Shown piece by piece: positions 37,345 through 47,884 of a stretch of DNA of 64,000 nt; positions within the stretch are counted from its first letter, which is position 1, and each line of letters begins with the position of its first letter. Under the pieces are notes generated by a model. That model had not been told where the DNA came from. It did no database searches and saw only the letters and a list, made by a program, of their open reading frames with translations. A program made the position numbers and the translations under genes. Origin of the DNA: Bradyrhizobium sp. SRS-191 (GTDB taxonomy: Bacteria; Pseudomonadota; Alphaproteobacteria; Rhizobiales; Xanthobacteraceae); assembly GCF_024586915.1 (NCBI RefSeq), contig NZ_JANBVS010000008.1, positions 1-64,000 on the forward strand, read 5' to 3'.

Positions 37345-39054
37345 TTACTTCGAGTCGCGGTTCTTGAGCGCGGTGCCCAGGATGTCGCCCAGCGTCGCGC
37401 CCGAATCGGACGAACCGTACTGCGCGATGGCTTCCTTCTCTTCCGCCACTTCGAGCGCCTTGATCGACACCTGGACCTTGCGGGCCTTCTTGTCGAACTG
37501 GATCACGCGGGCATCGACCTTCTCACCGACGGCGAACCGCTCGGTGCGCTGATCGTTGCGATCGCGCGCCAGCTCGGAGCGCTTGATGAAGGTGGTGAAG
37601 TCGGTGCCGGTGATCTTGACGTCGATGCCGCCGTCCTTGACGTCCAGCACTTCGCAGGTGACGACCGCACCCTTCTTGACATCACCCGGCTCGGCGAAGG
37701 GGTCGCCTTCGAGCTGCTTGATGCCGAGCGAGATGCGCTCCTTCTCCACGTCGACGTCGAGCACCACGGCCTTGACCATGTCGCCCTTCTTGTAGTTGTC
37801 GATGACCTGCTCGCCCGGCAGCTTCCAGTCGAGGTCCGACAGGTGGACCATGCCGTCGACATCGCCTTCGAGACCCAGGAACAGGCCGAACTCGGTCTTG
37901 TTCTTGACCTCGCCCTCGACCACCGAACCCGTCGGATGCTTCTCGACGAAGACCTCCCACGGATTGCGCATGGTCTGCTTGAGACCGAGCGAGATGCGCC
38001 GCTTGACGCTATCGACCTCGAGCACCTGCACTTCGACTTCCTGCGAGGTCGAAACGATCTTGCCGGGGTGCATGTTCTTCTTGGTCCACGACATCTCGGA
38101 GACGTGGATCAGGCCTTCGATGCCCGGCTCGAGCTCGACGAAGGCGCCGTAGTCGGTGATGTTGGTGACGCGGCCGTGGAAGCGGGCCTGCAGCGGGTAC
38201 TTGGCCTCGATGCCCTGCCACGGATCGTCCAGCAGCTGCTTCATGCCGAGCGAGATGCGGTGCGTCTCGTGGTTGATCTTGATGATCTTGACCTTGACCG
38301 TCTGACCGATGCTGAGCACCTCGGTCGGATGGTTGACGCGGCGCCACGCGATATCGGTGACGTGCAGCAGGCCGTCGATGCCGCCGAGGTCGACGAACGC
38401 ACCGTAATCGGTGATGTTCTTGACGACGCCGTCGATGACCTGACCCTCTTCGAGGTTCTGCACCAGCTCCTGGCGCTGCTCGGCGCGGGTCTCTTCCAGC
38501 ACGGTGCGGCGCGACACGACGATGTTGCCGCGGCGACGGTCCATCTTGAGGATCTGGAACGGCTGCGAGTTGTTCATCAGCGGCGCGACGTCGCGGATCG
38601 GACGAATGTCGACCTGCGAGCGCGGCAGGAAGGCGACTGCGCCATCCAGGTCGACGGTGAAGCCGCCCTTGACCTGGTTGAAGATGACGCCGTTGACCTT
38701 TTCGTTGTTCTGGAAGGCCTTCTCGAGCTTGCCCCAGCTCTCTTCGCGGCGCGCCTTGTCGCGCGACAGCACGGCTTCGCCCAGCGCGTTCTCGATGCGG
38801 TCGAGGAACACTTCGACCTCGTCACCGACCTTCAGCTCGCTGTCGCGGCCGGGACCGGAAAATTCACGCAGCGCCACGCGGCCTTCGGTCTTCAGGCCGA
38901 CGTCGATGACGGCCATGTCCTTCTCGATCGCAACGACCTTGCCCTTGACGACGGAGCTTTCCTGAAGGTTGCCCTTCGTGAAGGACTCGTCCAGCATCGC
39001 GGCAAAATCATCGCGGCTGGGATTGTAGGAATTAGCAGACGTACTCGAAGCCAT
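37345..39054 (-). CDS. rpsA: 30S ribosomal protein S1
   Basis: 569 residues from ATG 39054 (MASSTSANSYNPSRDDF), with GGAGA four bases upstream; longer in-frame starts lack a site. Six S1/OB repeats follow in order, recognisable by repeated GxVxxIxxxGAFVxL blocks (ITDYGAFVDLGGIDGLLHVTD; ITDYGAFVELEPGIEGLIHVSE). S1 binds mRNA leaders and places them on the 30S subunit. The cmk-rpsA order is conserved across proteobacteria. Confidence 0.98.
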   Translation of the reverse strand: MASSTSANSYNPSRDDFAAMLDESFTKGNLQESSVVKGKVVAIEKDMAVIDVGLKTEGRVALREFSGPGRDSELKVGDEVEVFLDRIENALGEAVLSRDKARREESWGKLEKAFQNNEKVNGVIFNQVKGGFTVDLDGAVAFLPRSQVDIRPIRDVAPLMNNSQPFQILKMDRRRGNIVVSRRTVLEETRAEQRQELVQNLEEGQVIDGVVKNITDYGAFVDLGGIDGLLHVTDIAWRRVNHPTEVLSIGQTVKVKIIKINHETHRISLGMKQLLDDPWQGIEAKYPLQARFHGRVTNITDYGAFVELEPGIEGLIHVSEMSWTKKNMHPGKIVSTSQEVEVQVLEVDSVKRRISLGLKQTMRNPWEVFVEKHPTGSVVEGEVKNKTEFGLFLGLEGDVDGMVHLSDLDWKLPGEQVIDNYKKGDMVKAVVLDVDVEKERISLGIKQLEGDPFAEPGDVKKGAVVTCEVLDVKDGGIDVKITGTDFTTFIKRSELARDRNDQRTERFAVGEKVDARVIQFDKKARKVQVSIKALEVAEEKEAIAQYGSSDSGATLGDILGTALKNRDSK

Positions 39055-39322
39055 TGGTTCTCCAGATGCGGACATTCTCGCCAGCGAGGGGTTGATCGGC
39101 GCATCGGATGAACAGTGCCTGGAGGTCCACAAATCCCCAGACGTCCGCGTTGTCAGCGCGAAAAGCGCAAACGACGCGGGCCGGCAATGCCTGCACATGC
39201 GACACGTATGACGTGCGTAACGTATGAAGTTCGTCCGGCTGATCGGACCCGATTGAACCGCAATCGAGCTCTCGACGGTCAAGGGCGGGAGCGGGCGGTT
39301 CCTCCAATGACGTCAACGGAAA
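39055..39322. other. Leader region of rpsA
   Basis: 268 bases between cmk and rpsA on the minus strand. It probably holds a promoter or an autoregulatory leader for rpsA (S1 represses its own mRNA in E. coli), but I could not identify a convincing structure or promoter. Confidence 0.25.
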
Positions 39323-39961
39323 TCAAACCCGCTGACGGCCCGCTCGAACGGCCTCGACGATGTCGATGGCGGCCCGGACGCCGCCCTCTATATCCAAATG
39401 AGAGTTATCAAGCAAGTAAGCATCCGGCGCTTGTTTCAAAGGGGCGACGGCGCGGTTCTGGTCGCGTTCGTCGCGCGTCAGGATGTCGGCCAGGATGGCC
39501 GCCTCGTCGGCCGGTTCCCCGCGGGACCGCGCCTCGAGGGTGCGGCGATGCGCCCGGATCGTGGGATCGGCGACGACGTAGATCTTCACCTCGGCGTCCG
39601 GGCAGATCACGGTCCCAATGTCGCGGCCGTCGAGCACGGCGCCCGGCGGCTGGCCGGCGAACTGGCGCTGGAAGGCCAGCAGCGCCTCGCGCACTTTGGG
39701 CAGCGCTGACACCACCGACGCCGCCGACCCGACCGCGTGCGACCTGAGGGCCGGATCGTCGAAGGTGGCGGGGTCCAGGGTCATCGCGACCTCCGCCGCC
39801 CGCGCCTCGTCCTTGAGATCGACCCCGGCGGTCAGCAGCGCATGCGCGACCGCTCGGTAGATCACGCCCGTATCCAGGTGCCTGAGGCCATAATGCGCGG
39901 CGAGCCGCTTGGCCATGGTGCCCTTGCCCGAGGCAGCCGGGCCGTCGATGGCGATGATCAT
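39323..39961 (-). CDS. cmk: Cytidylate kinase
   Basis: 212 residues. The P-loop is [41 protein letters not shown] and [14 protein letters not shown] are typical of Cmk, which phosphorylates CMP and dCMP. Its ATG overlaps the aroA stop (ATGA), so the two are coupled. Confidence 0.97.
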   Translation of the reverse strand: MIIAIDGPAASGKGTMAKRLAAHYGLRHLDTGVIYRAVAHALLTAGVDLKDEARAAEVAMTLDPATFDDPALRSHAVGSAASVVSALPKVREALLAFQRQFAGQPPGAVLDGRDIGTVICPDAEVKIYVVADPTIRAHRRTLEARSRGEPADEAAILADILTRDERDQNRAVAPLKQAPDAYLLDNSHLDIEGGVRAAIDIVEAVRAGRQRV

Positions 39962-41295
39962 GCGAAATCCGCGCCCGCCTTGCGCATCAGCGGGATGAAG
40001 TCGGGGAAGCTGGTGGCGATGAAGGCGGTGTCGTCGACGGTGACGGGCTTGTCGGAGGCAAGCCCCATCACGAGGGCGGACATGGCGATGCGGTGGTCCA
40101 TGTGGGTGGCGACGATGCCGCCGCCGGGCACATGGCCGCGGCCCTCGACGATCAGGTCGTCGCCGGTGATCTCGACCTTGACGCCGTTGACGCGCAGCAT
40201 CGCCGCGGTGGCCTCGAGCCGGTCGGATTCCTTGACGCGCAGCTCGTGCAGGCCGCGCATCACGGTCGTCCCCTCGGCATAAGCGGCCGCGACCGCCAGG
40301 ACGAGATATTCGTCGATCATCGAGGGCGCGCGCTCGGGCGGCACCACGACGCCCTTGAGTTTCGAGGACCGCACGCGCAGCCGGGCCATCGGCTCGCCGG
40401 CATCGCCGCGGACATCGTCCTCCTCGATCGAGGCCCCCATCTCGCGCAGGGTCGCGAACAGGCCGGTGCGCAGCGGATTGGTCATGACGTCCGACAGCAC
40501 GAGATCCGAGCCGTCGACGATCAGCGCGGCGACCAGCGGGAAGGCCGCCGAGGACGGGTCGGCCGGCACGATCACCGCGGCGCCGCGCAGCTCCGGCTGG
40601 CCGGTCAAGGCAATCCGGCGGCCGTGGCTGCCTTCCGGCGTCGTGACGATGTCGGCGCCGAAGTGCTTGAGCATCAGCTCGGTGTGGTCGCGGCTCGCCT
40701 CCTGCTCGATGACAGTGGTGACGCCGGGCGCCGCGAGTCCGGCCAGCAGCACGGCCGACTTGATCTGCGCCGAGGCCACCGGCGTACGGTATTCGATCGG
40801 AATCGGGTTGCTCGCGCCCTGCAGGGTTAACGGAAGCTTGCCGCCCTCGGCGCTGGCGGTGACCTTGGCACCCATCAGCGCCAGTGGATCGAGAATGCGG
40901 CGCATCGGGCGGCTGCGCAGCGAGGCGTCGCCATCAAACACGGCGCTGATCGGACAGCCGGCAACGGCGCCCATCACCAGCCGGCAGCCGGTGCCGGAGT
41001 TGCCGAAATCGAGCGTGGCTGAAGGCTGAGCGAAACCGCCGACCCCGACTCCGTTCACGGTCCAGGCGAACTCGCCGGTGCGTTCGACCTTTGCACCCAA
41101 GGTCCGCATCGATTTCGCGGTGTTGAGGACATCCTCGCCCTCCAGGAGGCCGGAAATCCGGGTCTCGCCCACCGACAGCGCGCCCAGGATCAGCGCCCGG
41201 TGCGAGATCGACTTGTCGCCGGGCACCCGAATCGTGCCCGAAAGCGGGCCGGAGGTGCGGGATTCGAGTGGGGTCGGGGCGGCTGACGTGCTCAC
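39958..41295 (-). CDS. aroA: 3-phosphoshikimate 1-carboxyvinyltransferase (EPSP synthase)
   Basis: 445 residues from a GTG with GAGGA upstream. Joins PEP to shikimate-3-phosphate in aromatic amino acid synthesis. [16 protein letters not shown] binds PEP/S3[14 protein letters not shown] and [17 protein letters not shown] are further marks. The overall pattern ([32 protein letters not shown]) is that of the class II enzymes found in Agrobacterium, but the PEP-site loop reads GNSGTGCR with Gly where the CP4 enzyme has Ala. First gene of the aroA-cmk-rpsA block. Confidence 0.96.
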   Translation of the reverse strand: MSTSAAPTPLESRTSGPLSGTIRVPGDKSISHRALILGALSVGETRISGLLEGEDVLNTAKSMRTLGAKVERTGEFAWTVNGVGVGGFAQPSATLDFGNSGTGCRLVMGAVAGCPISAVFDGDASLRSRPMRRILDPLALMGAKVTASAEGGKLPLTLQGASNPIPIEYRTPVASAQIKSAVLLAGLAAPGVTTVIEQEASRDHTELMLKHFGADIVTTPEGSHGRRIALTGQPELRGAAVIVPADPSSAAFPLVAALIVDGSDLVLSDVMTNPLRTGLFATLREMGASIEEDDVRGDAGEPMARLRVRSSKLKGVVVPPERAPSMIDEYLVLAVAAAYAEGTTVMRGLHELRVKESDRLEATAAMLRVNGVKVEITGDDLIVEGRGHVPGGGIVATHMDHRIAMSALVMGLASDKPVTVDDTAFIATSFPDFIPLMRKAGADFA

Positions 41296-41446
41296 GGCGG
41301 GGTCCTCGGGTTTCGGAGGCGGCAGGTATCACAGCCCCTGCCCGCCGTCACGAGCGGTGATTTTCCCGTTGACAGCGCTATTGACAGCGGCGCGGCAACT
41401 AGCCAAGTGAGACACCGCTTTTCAGACATTGCCAGGACGCCTGCAC

Positions 41447-41854
41447 GTGGCCAAATCCGAGCTCGGAACCAAACGCATTTGCCCGACCACGGGCAAAAAG
41501 TTCTACGACCTCAACAAGAACCCGGTGATCTCGCCCTACACCGGCGAGGTCGTGCCGATCGCTCCGGTGGCGCCGACCCGCGCCATGCGCGGCGAGGCGG
41601 CGCGTGCAGCGGCTGCGCAGGACACCGCGCAGGAGCCGGCCGAGGCCGAGGAGTTGGTGTCGCTCGAGGAGGCCGATGCCGAGGAGAACTCCGGCAAGGT
41701 CAAGGCCGTCGTTCCCGAATCGGAGGACGACATCGAGATCGACGAGACGCTCGACGACGACGAGGATGACGACTCGACCTTCATCGCCGACGAGGAAGAA
41801 GGCGACGAAGATGTCACAGACATCATCGGCGATGTCGGCGGCGACGAAGAATAA
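41447..41854 (+). CDS. FYDLN-acid family protein (TIGR02300)
   Basis: 135 residues from GTG 41447 (VAKSELGTKRIC), with AGGA nine bases upstream. The N-terminal ~35 residues hold RICPTTGKKFYDLNKNPVISPY, the zinc-ribbon-like FYDLN block; one Cys is visible. The rest is an acidic tail of Glu/Asp runs (EDDIEIDETLDDDEDDDS). Found across alphaproteobacteria, function unknown. It is divergent from aroA and directly precedes tRNA-Ala. Confidence 0.85.
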   Translation: MAKSELGTKRICPTTGKKFYDLNKNPVISPYTGEVVPIAPVAPTRAMRGEAARAAAAQDTAQEPAEAEELVSLEEADAEENSGKVKAVVPESEDDIEIDETLDDDEDDDSTFIADEEEGDEDVTDIIGDVGGDEE

Positions 41855-41935
41855 TCGTCGAAGCCACTTGAGATCAGCCGCGAACTGTGGTTCACGGTGC
41901 TCCCCGGCGGTCGCCCAGACCGCCGGTTCGGTTCA

Positions 41936-42011
<76 letters not shown>

Positions 42012-42168
42012 GCCTTCGCTCGCTTCGCGAGCTTCGGCTCTGCAAGCCACCCCAAACTGCAAATTGAGGGAAGCGAGCAAAAGCTGTCGCGCCGTAGCCT
42101 GGACGCTGAAGCCCTCTTGGGCGCAGGCGGGAAGGCGCAGGCGGATGAAGCGTTTTTAGTTTGGCGTT
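42012..42168. repeat. Repeat-like sequence after tRNA-Ala
   Basis: GCTCGCTTCGCGAGC (42019-42033) forms a tight hairpin directly after the tRNA and may end its transcript. The rest of this 157-base gap to the convergent ohrR gene shows no gene. Confidence 0.4.
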
Positions 42169-42627
42169 TCACCCCGCCGCCGCGTCGAGCCGCGCCCGCA
42201 ACTTCACCAGCTTGCCGTGCAGATCCGCCAGCTCTGCAAGTGAGCATCCCGTCGCATCAAGAATCGCCGGCGGCACGATCGCGCGCGCTTTCTCGCGCAA
42301 TCCCGCGCCTTGCGCAGTCAGCGTGACCAGCACCTGGCGCTCGTCCTGCGCTGATCGCGTCCGCTTGAGCAGATGCAGCGCCTCCATCCGCTTCAACAGC
42401 GGGGTCAACGTTCCCGAATCGAGAAACAGCCGCTCGCCGATCTCCTTCACCGACAGACCGTCGCGCTCCCACAGCACCAGCATGACCAGGTATTGCGGAT
42501 AGGTCAGGCCGAGCCGGTCGAGCAGCGGCTTATAGACGCGGTTGAAGGCGTGGGCGGTCGAGTAGACCGCGAAGCAGAGCTGGCTGCCGAGCTGCAGCGG
42601 CACGTCGGCAGTGGTCTTCTTGGGCAT
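42169..42627 (-). CDS. ohrR: Organic hydroperoxide-sensing repressor OhrR (MarR family)
   Basis: 152 residues from ATG 42627; a GTG two codons upstream is possible. The winged helix is [32 protein letters not shown]. The peroxidatic Cys is Cys18 in QLCFAVYS, and a second Cys near the C-terminus (ATGCSLAEL) makes it the two-Cys type. When oxidised by organic peroxides it releases its operator. It is divergent from ohr, with two palindromes in the gap. Confidence 0.92.
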   Translation of the reverse strand: MPKKTTADVPLQLGSQLCFAVYSTAHAFNRVYKPLLDRLGLTYPQYLVMLVLWERDGLSVKEIGERLFLDSGTLTPLLKRMEALHLLKRTRSAQDERQVLVTLTAQGAGLREKARAIVPPAILDATGCSLAELADLHGKLVKLRARLDAAAG

Positions 42628-42729
42628 GGTCACACCAGGGACGAGGCACTCGGTGCATCTTGGGAGGTGCCGACGGATTTCGGCAACGACCGGGACGCAC
42701 CGATCACGAATTTTCTACCGAACAATCAT

Positions 42730-42756
42730 ATTGTGCACAATCGAATTGCGTGCAAT
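42730..42756. promoter_or_regulatory. Two OhrR operators
   Basis: ATTGTGCACAAT (42730-42741, perfect palindrome) and ATTGCGTGCAAT (42745-42756, palindrome with two mismatched central bases) lie 15 bases centre to centre in the ohrR-ohr gap. Both share ATTG..CAAT ends, consistent with a MarR-family dimer bound twice and with control of both genes. Confidence 0.7.
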
Positions 42757-42798
42757 ATCACCGGCACTGAATTCCACCCCACTCAACGGGAGACACCG

Positions 42799-43224
42799 AT
42801 GTCCGTGAACGTGCTCTACAAGACCAGCGCCAAGGCGACCGGCGGCCGCGACGGCGAGGCGGCGACCCTCGACGGTTCGCTCAGCGTCAAGCTCTCGACC
42901 CCGAAGGAGCTGGGCGGTGGCGGCGGTGCCGGCAACAATCCGGAGCAGCTGTTCGCCGCGGGCTATGCCGCCTGCTTCATCGGCGCCATGAAGTTCGTCG
43001 CCTCCCAGGGCGGCCCGAAGGTTCCGTCCGACGCGTCGGTGACCTCCACGGTCGGCATCGGCCCGCGCTCCGAAGGCGGCTTCGGCATCACCGTCGAGCT
43101 CGCGGTCTCGCTGCCCGGTCTCGCCAAGGCCGACGCCGAGGCGCTGGTCGAGAAGGCCCACCAGGTGTGTCCGTACTCCAACGCGACCCGCAACAACGTC
43201 GACGTCAAGCTGACCGTCGTCTGA
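42799..43224 (+). CDS. ohr: Organic hydroperoxide resistance protein Ohr
   Basis: 141 residues from ATG 42799 (GGGAG upstream). The two redox Cys are in [12 protein letters not shown] and [13 protein letters not shown], the hallmark of Ohr thiol peroxidases, which reduce organic and fatty-acid hydroperoxides with lipoylated protein as reductant. The N-terminal [13 protein letters not shown] is also typical. Controlled by the divergent ohrR. Confidence 0.96.
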   Translation: MSVNVLYKTSAKATGGRDGEAATLDGSLSVKLSTPKELGGGGGAGNNPEQLFAAGYAACFIGAMKFVASQGGPKVPSDASVTSTVGIGPRSEGGFGITVELAVSLPGLAKADAEALVEKAHQVCPYSNATRNNVDVKLTVV

Positions 43225-43370
43225 TCTCCAATTCCGTCCCGCGGCAGGGCGCCTCGCGCATCCTGCCGCGGCGCAGCCCTCGCCTTTTTCGCGAGGCTGC
43301 ATGCACCGCGCCGGGTTTGCGCCGGTGACGGAGCAATGCTTAATGACCGCGAGTTGAAACCAACCTCGCG

Positions 43371-44579
43371 ATGTCCATGACCCTCCCATTTGCTCCCGGC
43401 GCCATGGCCGGCCTGCGCGTGATCGATCTCACGCGCGTGCTCGGCGGCCCCTATTGCACGCAGATCCTGGCCGACCACGGCGCCGACGTGATCAAGGTCG
43501 AGCCGCCCGCCGGCGACGAGGTGCGCGACTGGGGCCCTCCGTTCCACGACGAGGACGCGGCCTATTTCGTCGGCATCAACCGCAACAAGCGCTCGATCGG
43601 CCTCGACCTGGCATCCGAGGGCGGCCGCGTGGTGCTGCTCAAGATGCTCGAGACGGCCGATGTGCTGATCGAGAATTTCAAGCCCGGCACGCTCGAGAAA
43701 TGGGGCATCGGCAGCGACGTGCTGCGCGAGAAGTTTCCGCGTCTCGTGCACTGCCGCATCTGCGGCTTCGGCGCCGACGGGCCGCGCGGCGGCAATCCCG
43801 GCTACGACGCGATCATCCAGGCCATGACCGGCATGATCGCGGCGACCGGCTCGCCCGAAAGCGGCCCGATGCGGATCGGCGTGCCCCTGGTCGATATCAC
43901 CACGGGGCTCTATGCCGCGATCGGCATTCTGATGGCGCTGTCGGAGCGGCAGCGTTCGGGACAAGGCCAGTTCCTAGAGGTCACGCTCTATGAGACCGGG
44001 CTGGCGATCATGCATCCGCACACCGCGAACTACTTCATGCATGGCAAGCCGCCGTCGCTGACCGGCAACGAGCACCCGAACCTCGTTCCCTACGCGATCT
44101 TCCCGACCAAGACCGATGACATCTTCATCGGCGTCGGCAATGACGGCACCTTCCGCAAGCTCGCCAAGGAGATCGGTCGCCCCGAGCTCGGCACCGATCC
44201 GCGCTTCGCCCGCAACCGCGACCGTGTCGCCAATCGCGAGGCGTTGCGCGCCGAACTCGCGGCTGTGTTCAGCGCGTTCGAGGCCGAGCCGCTGTGCGAC
44301 CGCCTGCTCGCCGCCGGCCTCCCCGCCGGCCCCGTGCAGAAGATCGATCAGGCGCTGACCAATCCGCATACGCTCTACCGCGGCGATGTCATCGAGAAGG
44401 ATTGGTACAAGGGCGTGGCCTCGCCGATCCGGCTCGAACGTACCAAGCCGACCTTGCGCTCCACGCCGCCGAAATACAGCCAGCACGCCGAGGAAGTGCT
44501 GAGCGAATTCGGCTACACGTCGAGCGAGATCGACGCGCTGCGAGCGGCAGGAACCGTCTGCACGGAACGCAAGCGCTGA
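43371..44579 (+). CDS. CaiB/BaiF family CoA-transferase
   Basis: 402 residues of the class III CoA-transferase family: LRVIDLTRVLGGPYCTQILADHGADVIKVE at the N-terminus, NRNKRSIGLDLASEGGRVVLLKML, then LIENFKPGTLEKWG; the catalytic Asp is expected near PGYDAIIQAMTGM. It moves CoA between acyl groups; the substrate cannot be told. It stands alone, 146 bases after ohr. Confidence 0.88.
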   Translation: MSMTLPFAPGAMAGLRVIDLTRVLGGPYCTQILADHGADVIKVEPPAGDEVRDWGPPFHDEDAAYFVGINRNKRSIGLDLASEGGRVVLLKMLETADVLIENFKPGTLEKWGIGSDVLREKFPRLVHCRICGFGADGPRGGNPGYDAIIQAMTGMIAATGSPESGPMRIGVPLVDITTGLYAAIGILMALSERQRSGQGQFLEVTLYETGLAIMHPHTANYFMHGKPPSLTGNEHPNLVPYAIFPTKTDDIFIGVGNDGTFRKLAKEIGRPELGTDPRFARNRDRVANREALRAELAAVFSAFEAEPLCDRLLAAGLPAGPVQKIDQALTNPHTLYRGDVIEKDWYKGVASPIRLERTKPTLRSTPPKYSQHAEEVLSEFGYTSSEIDALRAAGTVCTERKR

Positions 44580-44696
44580 CCGGGACCGCCGCGCTGCCGC
44601 CGCACCGCACCACGCTGCGGCGGCAGAGAGCTGCGGTTTACCGCTTTTCGCGGACGCACTGCGCACGGCTTTCCCGCGTCAGGGCATACGTCTATA

Positions 44697-44714
44697 CATT
44701 CACATAACTGTCAT
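44697..44714 (+). promoter_or_regulatory. Probable Pho box of ugpBAEC
   Basis: CATTCAC-ATAA-CTGTCAT fits the PhoB box (CTGTCAT-N4-CTGTCAT): the second heptamer matches 7/7 and the first 4/7, with correct 11-base phasing. It lies 53 bases before ugpB. The ugp operon is PhoB-controlled in E. coli and Sinorhizobium. Confidence 0.55.
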
Positions 44715-44767
44715 CTGGCGCTGTTAACGGCCGCCACGACGATGACGTTCATGGGAGGATCTTTTTG

Positions 44768-46084
44768 ATGTCATTTCGACACTTCGCTGCTGTGACTGCC
44801 GTTGCAGCGACCTTTGGTTTTGCTGCTTCGCCTGCACTCGCTGTGACTGAAATCCAGTGGTGGCACGCCATGACCGGCGGCAACAACGACATCGTCAACA
44901 AGCTCGCGGAGGAGTTCAACGCCTCGCAGAGCGACTACAAGGTCGTGCCGACCTTCAAGGGCGCTTATCCCGATACGATGAACGCCGGCATCGCCGCGTT
45001 CCGCGCCGGCAACGCGCCTCACATCATCCAGGTGTTCGAGGTCGGCACTGCGACGATGATGAGCGCCAAGGGCGCGATCAAGCCGGTTTATGAGCTGATG
45101 AAGGACGCCGGCGAACCGTTCGATCCGAAGGCCTATCTGCCGGCGATCACCGGCTACTACTCGACCTCGAAGGGCGACATGCTGTCGTTCCCGTTCAACT
45201 CGTCGTCCATGGTGATGTGGATCAACAAGGACGAGCTGAAGAAGGCCGGCGTGGCCGAGATCCCGAAGACCTGGCCGGAGGTGTTCGAGGCGGCGAAGAA
45301 GCTGAAGGCGGCCGGTCACGACACCTGCGGCTTCTCCAACGCCTGGGCGTCCTGGGCCAATATCGAGCAGTTCTCCGCCTGGCACAACGTGCCGATCGGC
45401 ACCAAGGCCAACGGCCTCGACGGCTTCGACACCGTGCTCGAGTTCAACAGCCCGCTGCACGTCAAGCACCTGCAGAACCTCGTCGAGCTGCAGAAGGACA
45501 AGACCTACGACTATTCCGGCCGCGGCTCGGCCTCCGAGAGCCGCTTCGGCTCCGGCGAATGCGCGATCTTCCTGACCTCCTCGGGCTACTACGCGACCGC
45601 CAAGAGCACCGCCAAGTTCGACTTCACCTCGGCGCCGATGCCGTACTACCCTGAGGCCCAGGGCGCTCCGCAGAACTCGATCATCGGCGGCGCCTCGCTG
45701 TGGGTGATGGGCGGCAAGACGGCCGACGAGTACAAGGGCGTCGCCAAGTTCTTCACCTTCCTGTCGGACACCAACCGCCAGGCCAAGCTGCACCAGGAGT
45801 CGGGCTACCTGCCGATCACCAAGGCGGCCTATGAGAAGACCAAGGCGGACGGCTTCTACGAGAAGAACCCGACCCTGCAGACGCCGCTGAAGGAGCTCAC
45901 CAACAAGGAGCCGACCGAGAACTCGCGCGGCCTGCGCTTCGGCAACATGGTGCAGATGCGTGACGTCTGGTCGGAGGAGATCGAGGCGGCGCTGGCCGGC
46001 AAGAAGACCGCCAAGGAGGCGCTCGATTCCGCCGTCGCCCGCGGCAATGCGATGTTGCGCACCTTCGAGAAAACGGCCAAGTAA
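44768..46084 (+). CDS. ugpB: Glycerol-3-phosphate ABC transporter substrate-binding protein
   Basis: 438 residues from ATG 44768 with GGGAGG eight bases upstream. Signal peptide ([20 protein letters not shown]), then a type I solute-binding fold: [42 protein letters not shown] and [11 protein letters not shown]. It captures glycerol-3-phosphate or its diesters in the periplasm as a phosphate source. First gene of ugpBAEC. Confidence 0.95.
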   Translation: MSFRHFAAVTAVAATFGFAASPALAVTEIQWWHAMTGGNNDIVNKLAEEFNASQSDYKVVPTFKGAYPDTMNAGIAAFRAGNAPHIIQVFEVGTATMMSAKGAIKPVYELMKDAGEPFDPKAYLPAITGYYSTSKGDMLSFPFNSSSMVMWINKDELKKAGVAEIPKTWPEVFEAAKKLKAAGHDTCGFSNAWASWANIEQFSAWHNVPIGTKANGLDGFDTVLEFNSPLHVKHLQNLVELQKDKTYDYSGRGSASESRFGSGECAIFLTSSGYYATAKSTAKFDFTSAPMPYYPEAQGAPQNSIIGGASLWVMGGKTADEYKGVAKFFTFLSDTNRQAKLHQESGYLPITKAAYEKTKADGFYEKNPTLQTPLKELTNKEPTENSRGLRFGNMVQMRDVWSEEIEAALAGKKTAKEALDSAVARGNAMLRTFEKTAK

Positions 46085-46154
46085 GGCCCTCCCTGAGGCT
46101 TCCCCTCTTGCCGAGGGGAAGCCTCGTCTCTGTCCCTCCCCCGCGGCGCGCTCC

Positions 46155-47036
46155 ATGGAAAAGTCGGTCGTCTTCAACGGCAAGCTGTTGCCTTACCTGC
46201 TGCTGGCGCCGCAGCTCGCGATCACGCTGATCTTCTTCTACTGGCCAGCCAGCCAGGCGATCTGGCAGTCCTTCCTGCGCGAGGACGCCTTCGGCCTCAA
46301 TTCCGAATTCGTCGGGCTCGAGAACTACCAGGCGCTGTTCGCCCAGCCGGAATATTACACCGCCATCGGGACCACCGTGGTGTTCTCCTCGCTGGTCACG
46401 GTGCTGTCGCTCGGCGTCGCACTGCTGTTCGCCACCCAGGCCGACAAGAACCTCAAGGGCGCATCGGTCTACAAGACGCTGATGATCTGGCCCTATGCGG
46501 TCGCGCCGGCGATTGCCGGCGTGCTGTGGTTCTTCATCTTCCATCCGACCCTGGGCACCTTGGCGCGCCCGCTGCGGTTCATGGGCTTCAATTGGAATCC
46601 GATGCTCGACGGCACTCACGCGATGATCCTGGTCGTGATGGCCGCGGTCTGGAAGCAGGTCGCCTACAATTTCCTTTTCTTCCTCGCCGGCCTGCAGGCG
46701 ATCCCGAAGAGCGTGATCGAGGCCGGCGCGATCGACGGTGCCGGCCCGCTGCGCCGGTTCTGGACCATCATCTTCCCGCTGCTGTCCCCGACCACCTTCT
46801 TCCTGCTGGTCGTCAACATCGTCTACGTGTTCTTCGAGACCTTCGGCATCATCGATGCGGTCACCGCGGGCGGCCCGGCGGGCTCGACCACGACGATGGT
46901 CTACAAGGTATTCGCCGACGGCCGGCTCGGCGGCGACCTCGGTGGCTCGGCCGCGCAATCGGTCGTTCTGATGGTGATCGTCATCGCGCTGACCGCGATC
47001 CAGTTCCGCTACGTCGAGCGCAAGGTGCAGTACTGA
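46155..47036 (+). CDS. ugpA: Glycerol-3-phosphate ABC transporter permease
   Basis: 293 residues, six membrane helices, starting [20 protein letters not shown]. The cytoplasmic loop that docks to the ATPase is [22 protein letters not shown] (EAA motif). Forms the channel with UgpE. The ugpE start overlaps its stop by one base (TGATG). Confidence 0.95.
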   Translation: MEKSVVFNGKLLPYLLLAPQLAITLIFFYWPASQAIWQSFLREDAFGLNSEFVGLENYQALFAQPEYYTAIGTTVVFSSLVTVLSLGVALLFATQADKNLKGASVYKTLMIWPYAVAPAIAGVLWFFIFHPTLGTLARPLRFMGFNWNPMLDGTHAMILVVMAAVWKQVAYNFLFFLAGLQAIPKSVIEAGAIDGAGPLRRFWTIIFPLLSPTTFFLLVVNIVYVFFETFGIIDAVTAGGPAGSTTTMVYKVFADGRLGGDLGGSAAQSVVLMVIVIALTAIQFRYVERKVQY

Positions 47037-47884
47037 TGGTCGAGCATCGCCCGCTCCGGGATCTCGTCGCCTATCTCGTGCTCTCGCTGGGCGTCGTGAT
47101 CTTCGCCTTTCCGGTCTATGTCGCCTTCGTGGCCTCGACCTATGATGCGGCGACCGTGGTCAGCGGCAACCTGCCTCTCGTCCCGGGCGGCCGCATGCTG
47201 GAGAACTACTACCGCGCGGTGTTCGTCGGCGGCTCGCGGTTCATGAACCAGCCGGTCGGCGTGCTGCTGGCCAATTCCTTCATCACCGCGATCGGCATCG
47301 CCTTGGGCAAGATCTTCATCTCGATCCTGTCGGCGTTTGCGATCGTCTATTTCCGCTTTCCCTTCCGCAAGACCGCGTTCTGGATCATCTTCATCACCCT
47401 GATGCTGCCGGTCGAGGTCCGCATCTACCCGACCTACAAGATCGTCGCCGACCTGCGCATGCTGGACACCTATGCCGGATTGATCCTGCCGCTGATCGCG
47501 TCCGCCACCGGCACGCTGCTGTTCCGCCAGTTCTTCATGACCATCCCTGACGAGCTGCTGGAGGCCTCGCGCATCGACGGCGCGGGTCCCCTGCGGTTCT
47601 TCTGGGACACGCTGCTGCCGCTGTCGATGACGACCGTGGCGGCGCTGTTCGTGATCCAGTTCATCTACGGCTGGAATCAGTATCTCTGGCCGCTGCTGAT
47701 CACCACCAAGGACTCGATGCAGACCATCGTGATCGGCATCAAGAAGATGCTGACCACCACCGACGAGCTCGCCGAATGGCAGCTCGCGATGGCCACGGCC
47801 GTGCTGGCGATGCTGCCGCCGGTCGCCGTCGTCGTCTTCATGCAGCGCCTGTTCGTGAAGGGCCTCGTGGAGACGGAAAAGTGA
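47036..47884 (+). CDS. ugpE: Glycerol-3-phosphate ABC transporter permease
   Basis: 282 residues, six membrane helices. The start ATG shares its A with the ugpA TGA. The EAA loop is [21 protein letters not shown]. Partner of UgpA; the C-terminal WNQYLWPLLI and QRLFVKGLVETEK are typical of UgpE. Confidence 0.95.
   Translation: MVEHRPLRDLVAYLVLSLGVVIFAFPVYVAFVASTYDAATVVSGNLPLVPGGRMLENYYRAVFVGGSRFMNQPVGVLLANSFITAIGIALGKIFISILSAFAIVYFRFPFRKTAFWIIFITLMLPVEVRIYPTYKIVADLRMLDTYAGLILPLIASATGTLLFRQFFMTIPDELLEASRIDGAGPLRFFWDTLLPLSMTTVAALFVIQFIYGWNQYLWPLLITTKDSMQTIVIGIKKMLTTTDELAEWQLAMATAVLAMLPPVAVVVFMQRLFVKGLVETEK

Noticed and set aside
37306..39111. A 601-codon plus-strand frame over rpsA
   Set aside because: Antisense shadow of rpsA; translation is an Asp/Leu/Val-rich repeat of the S1 domain codons.
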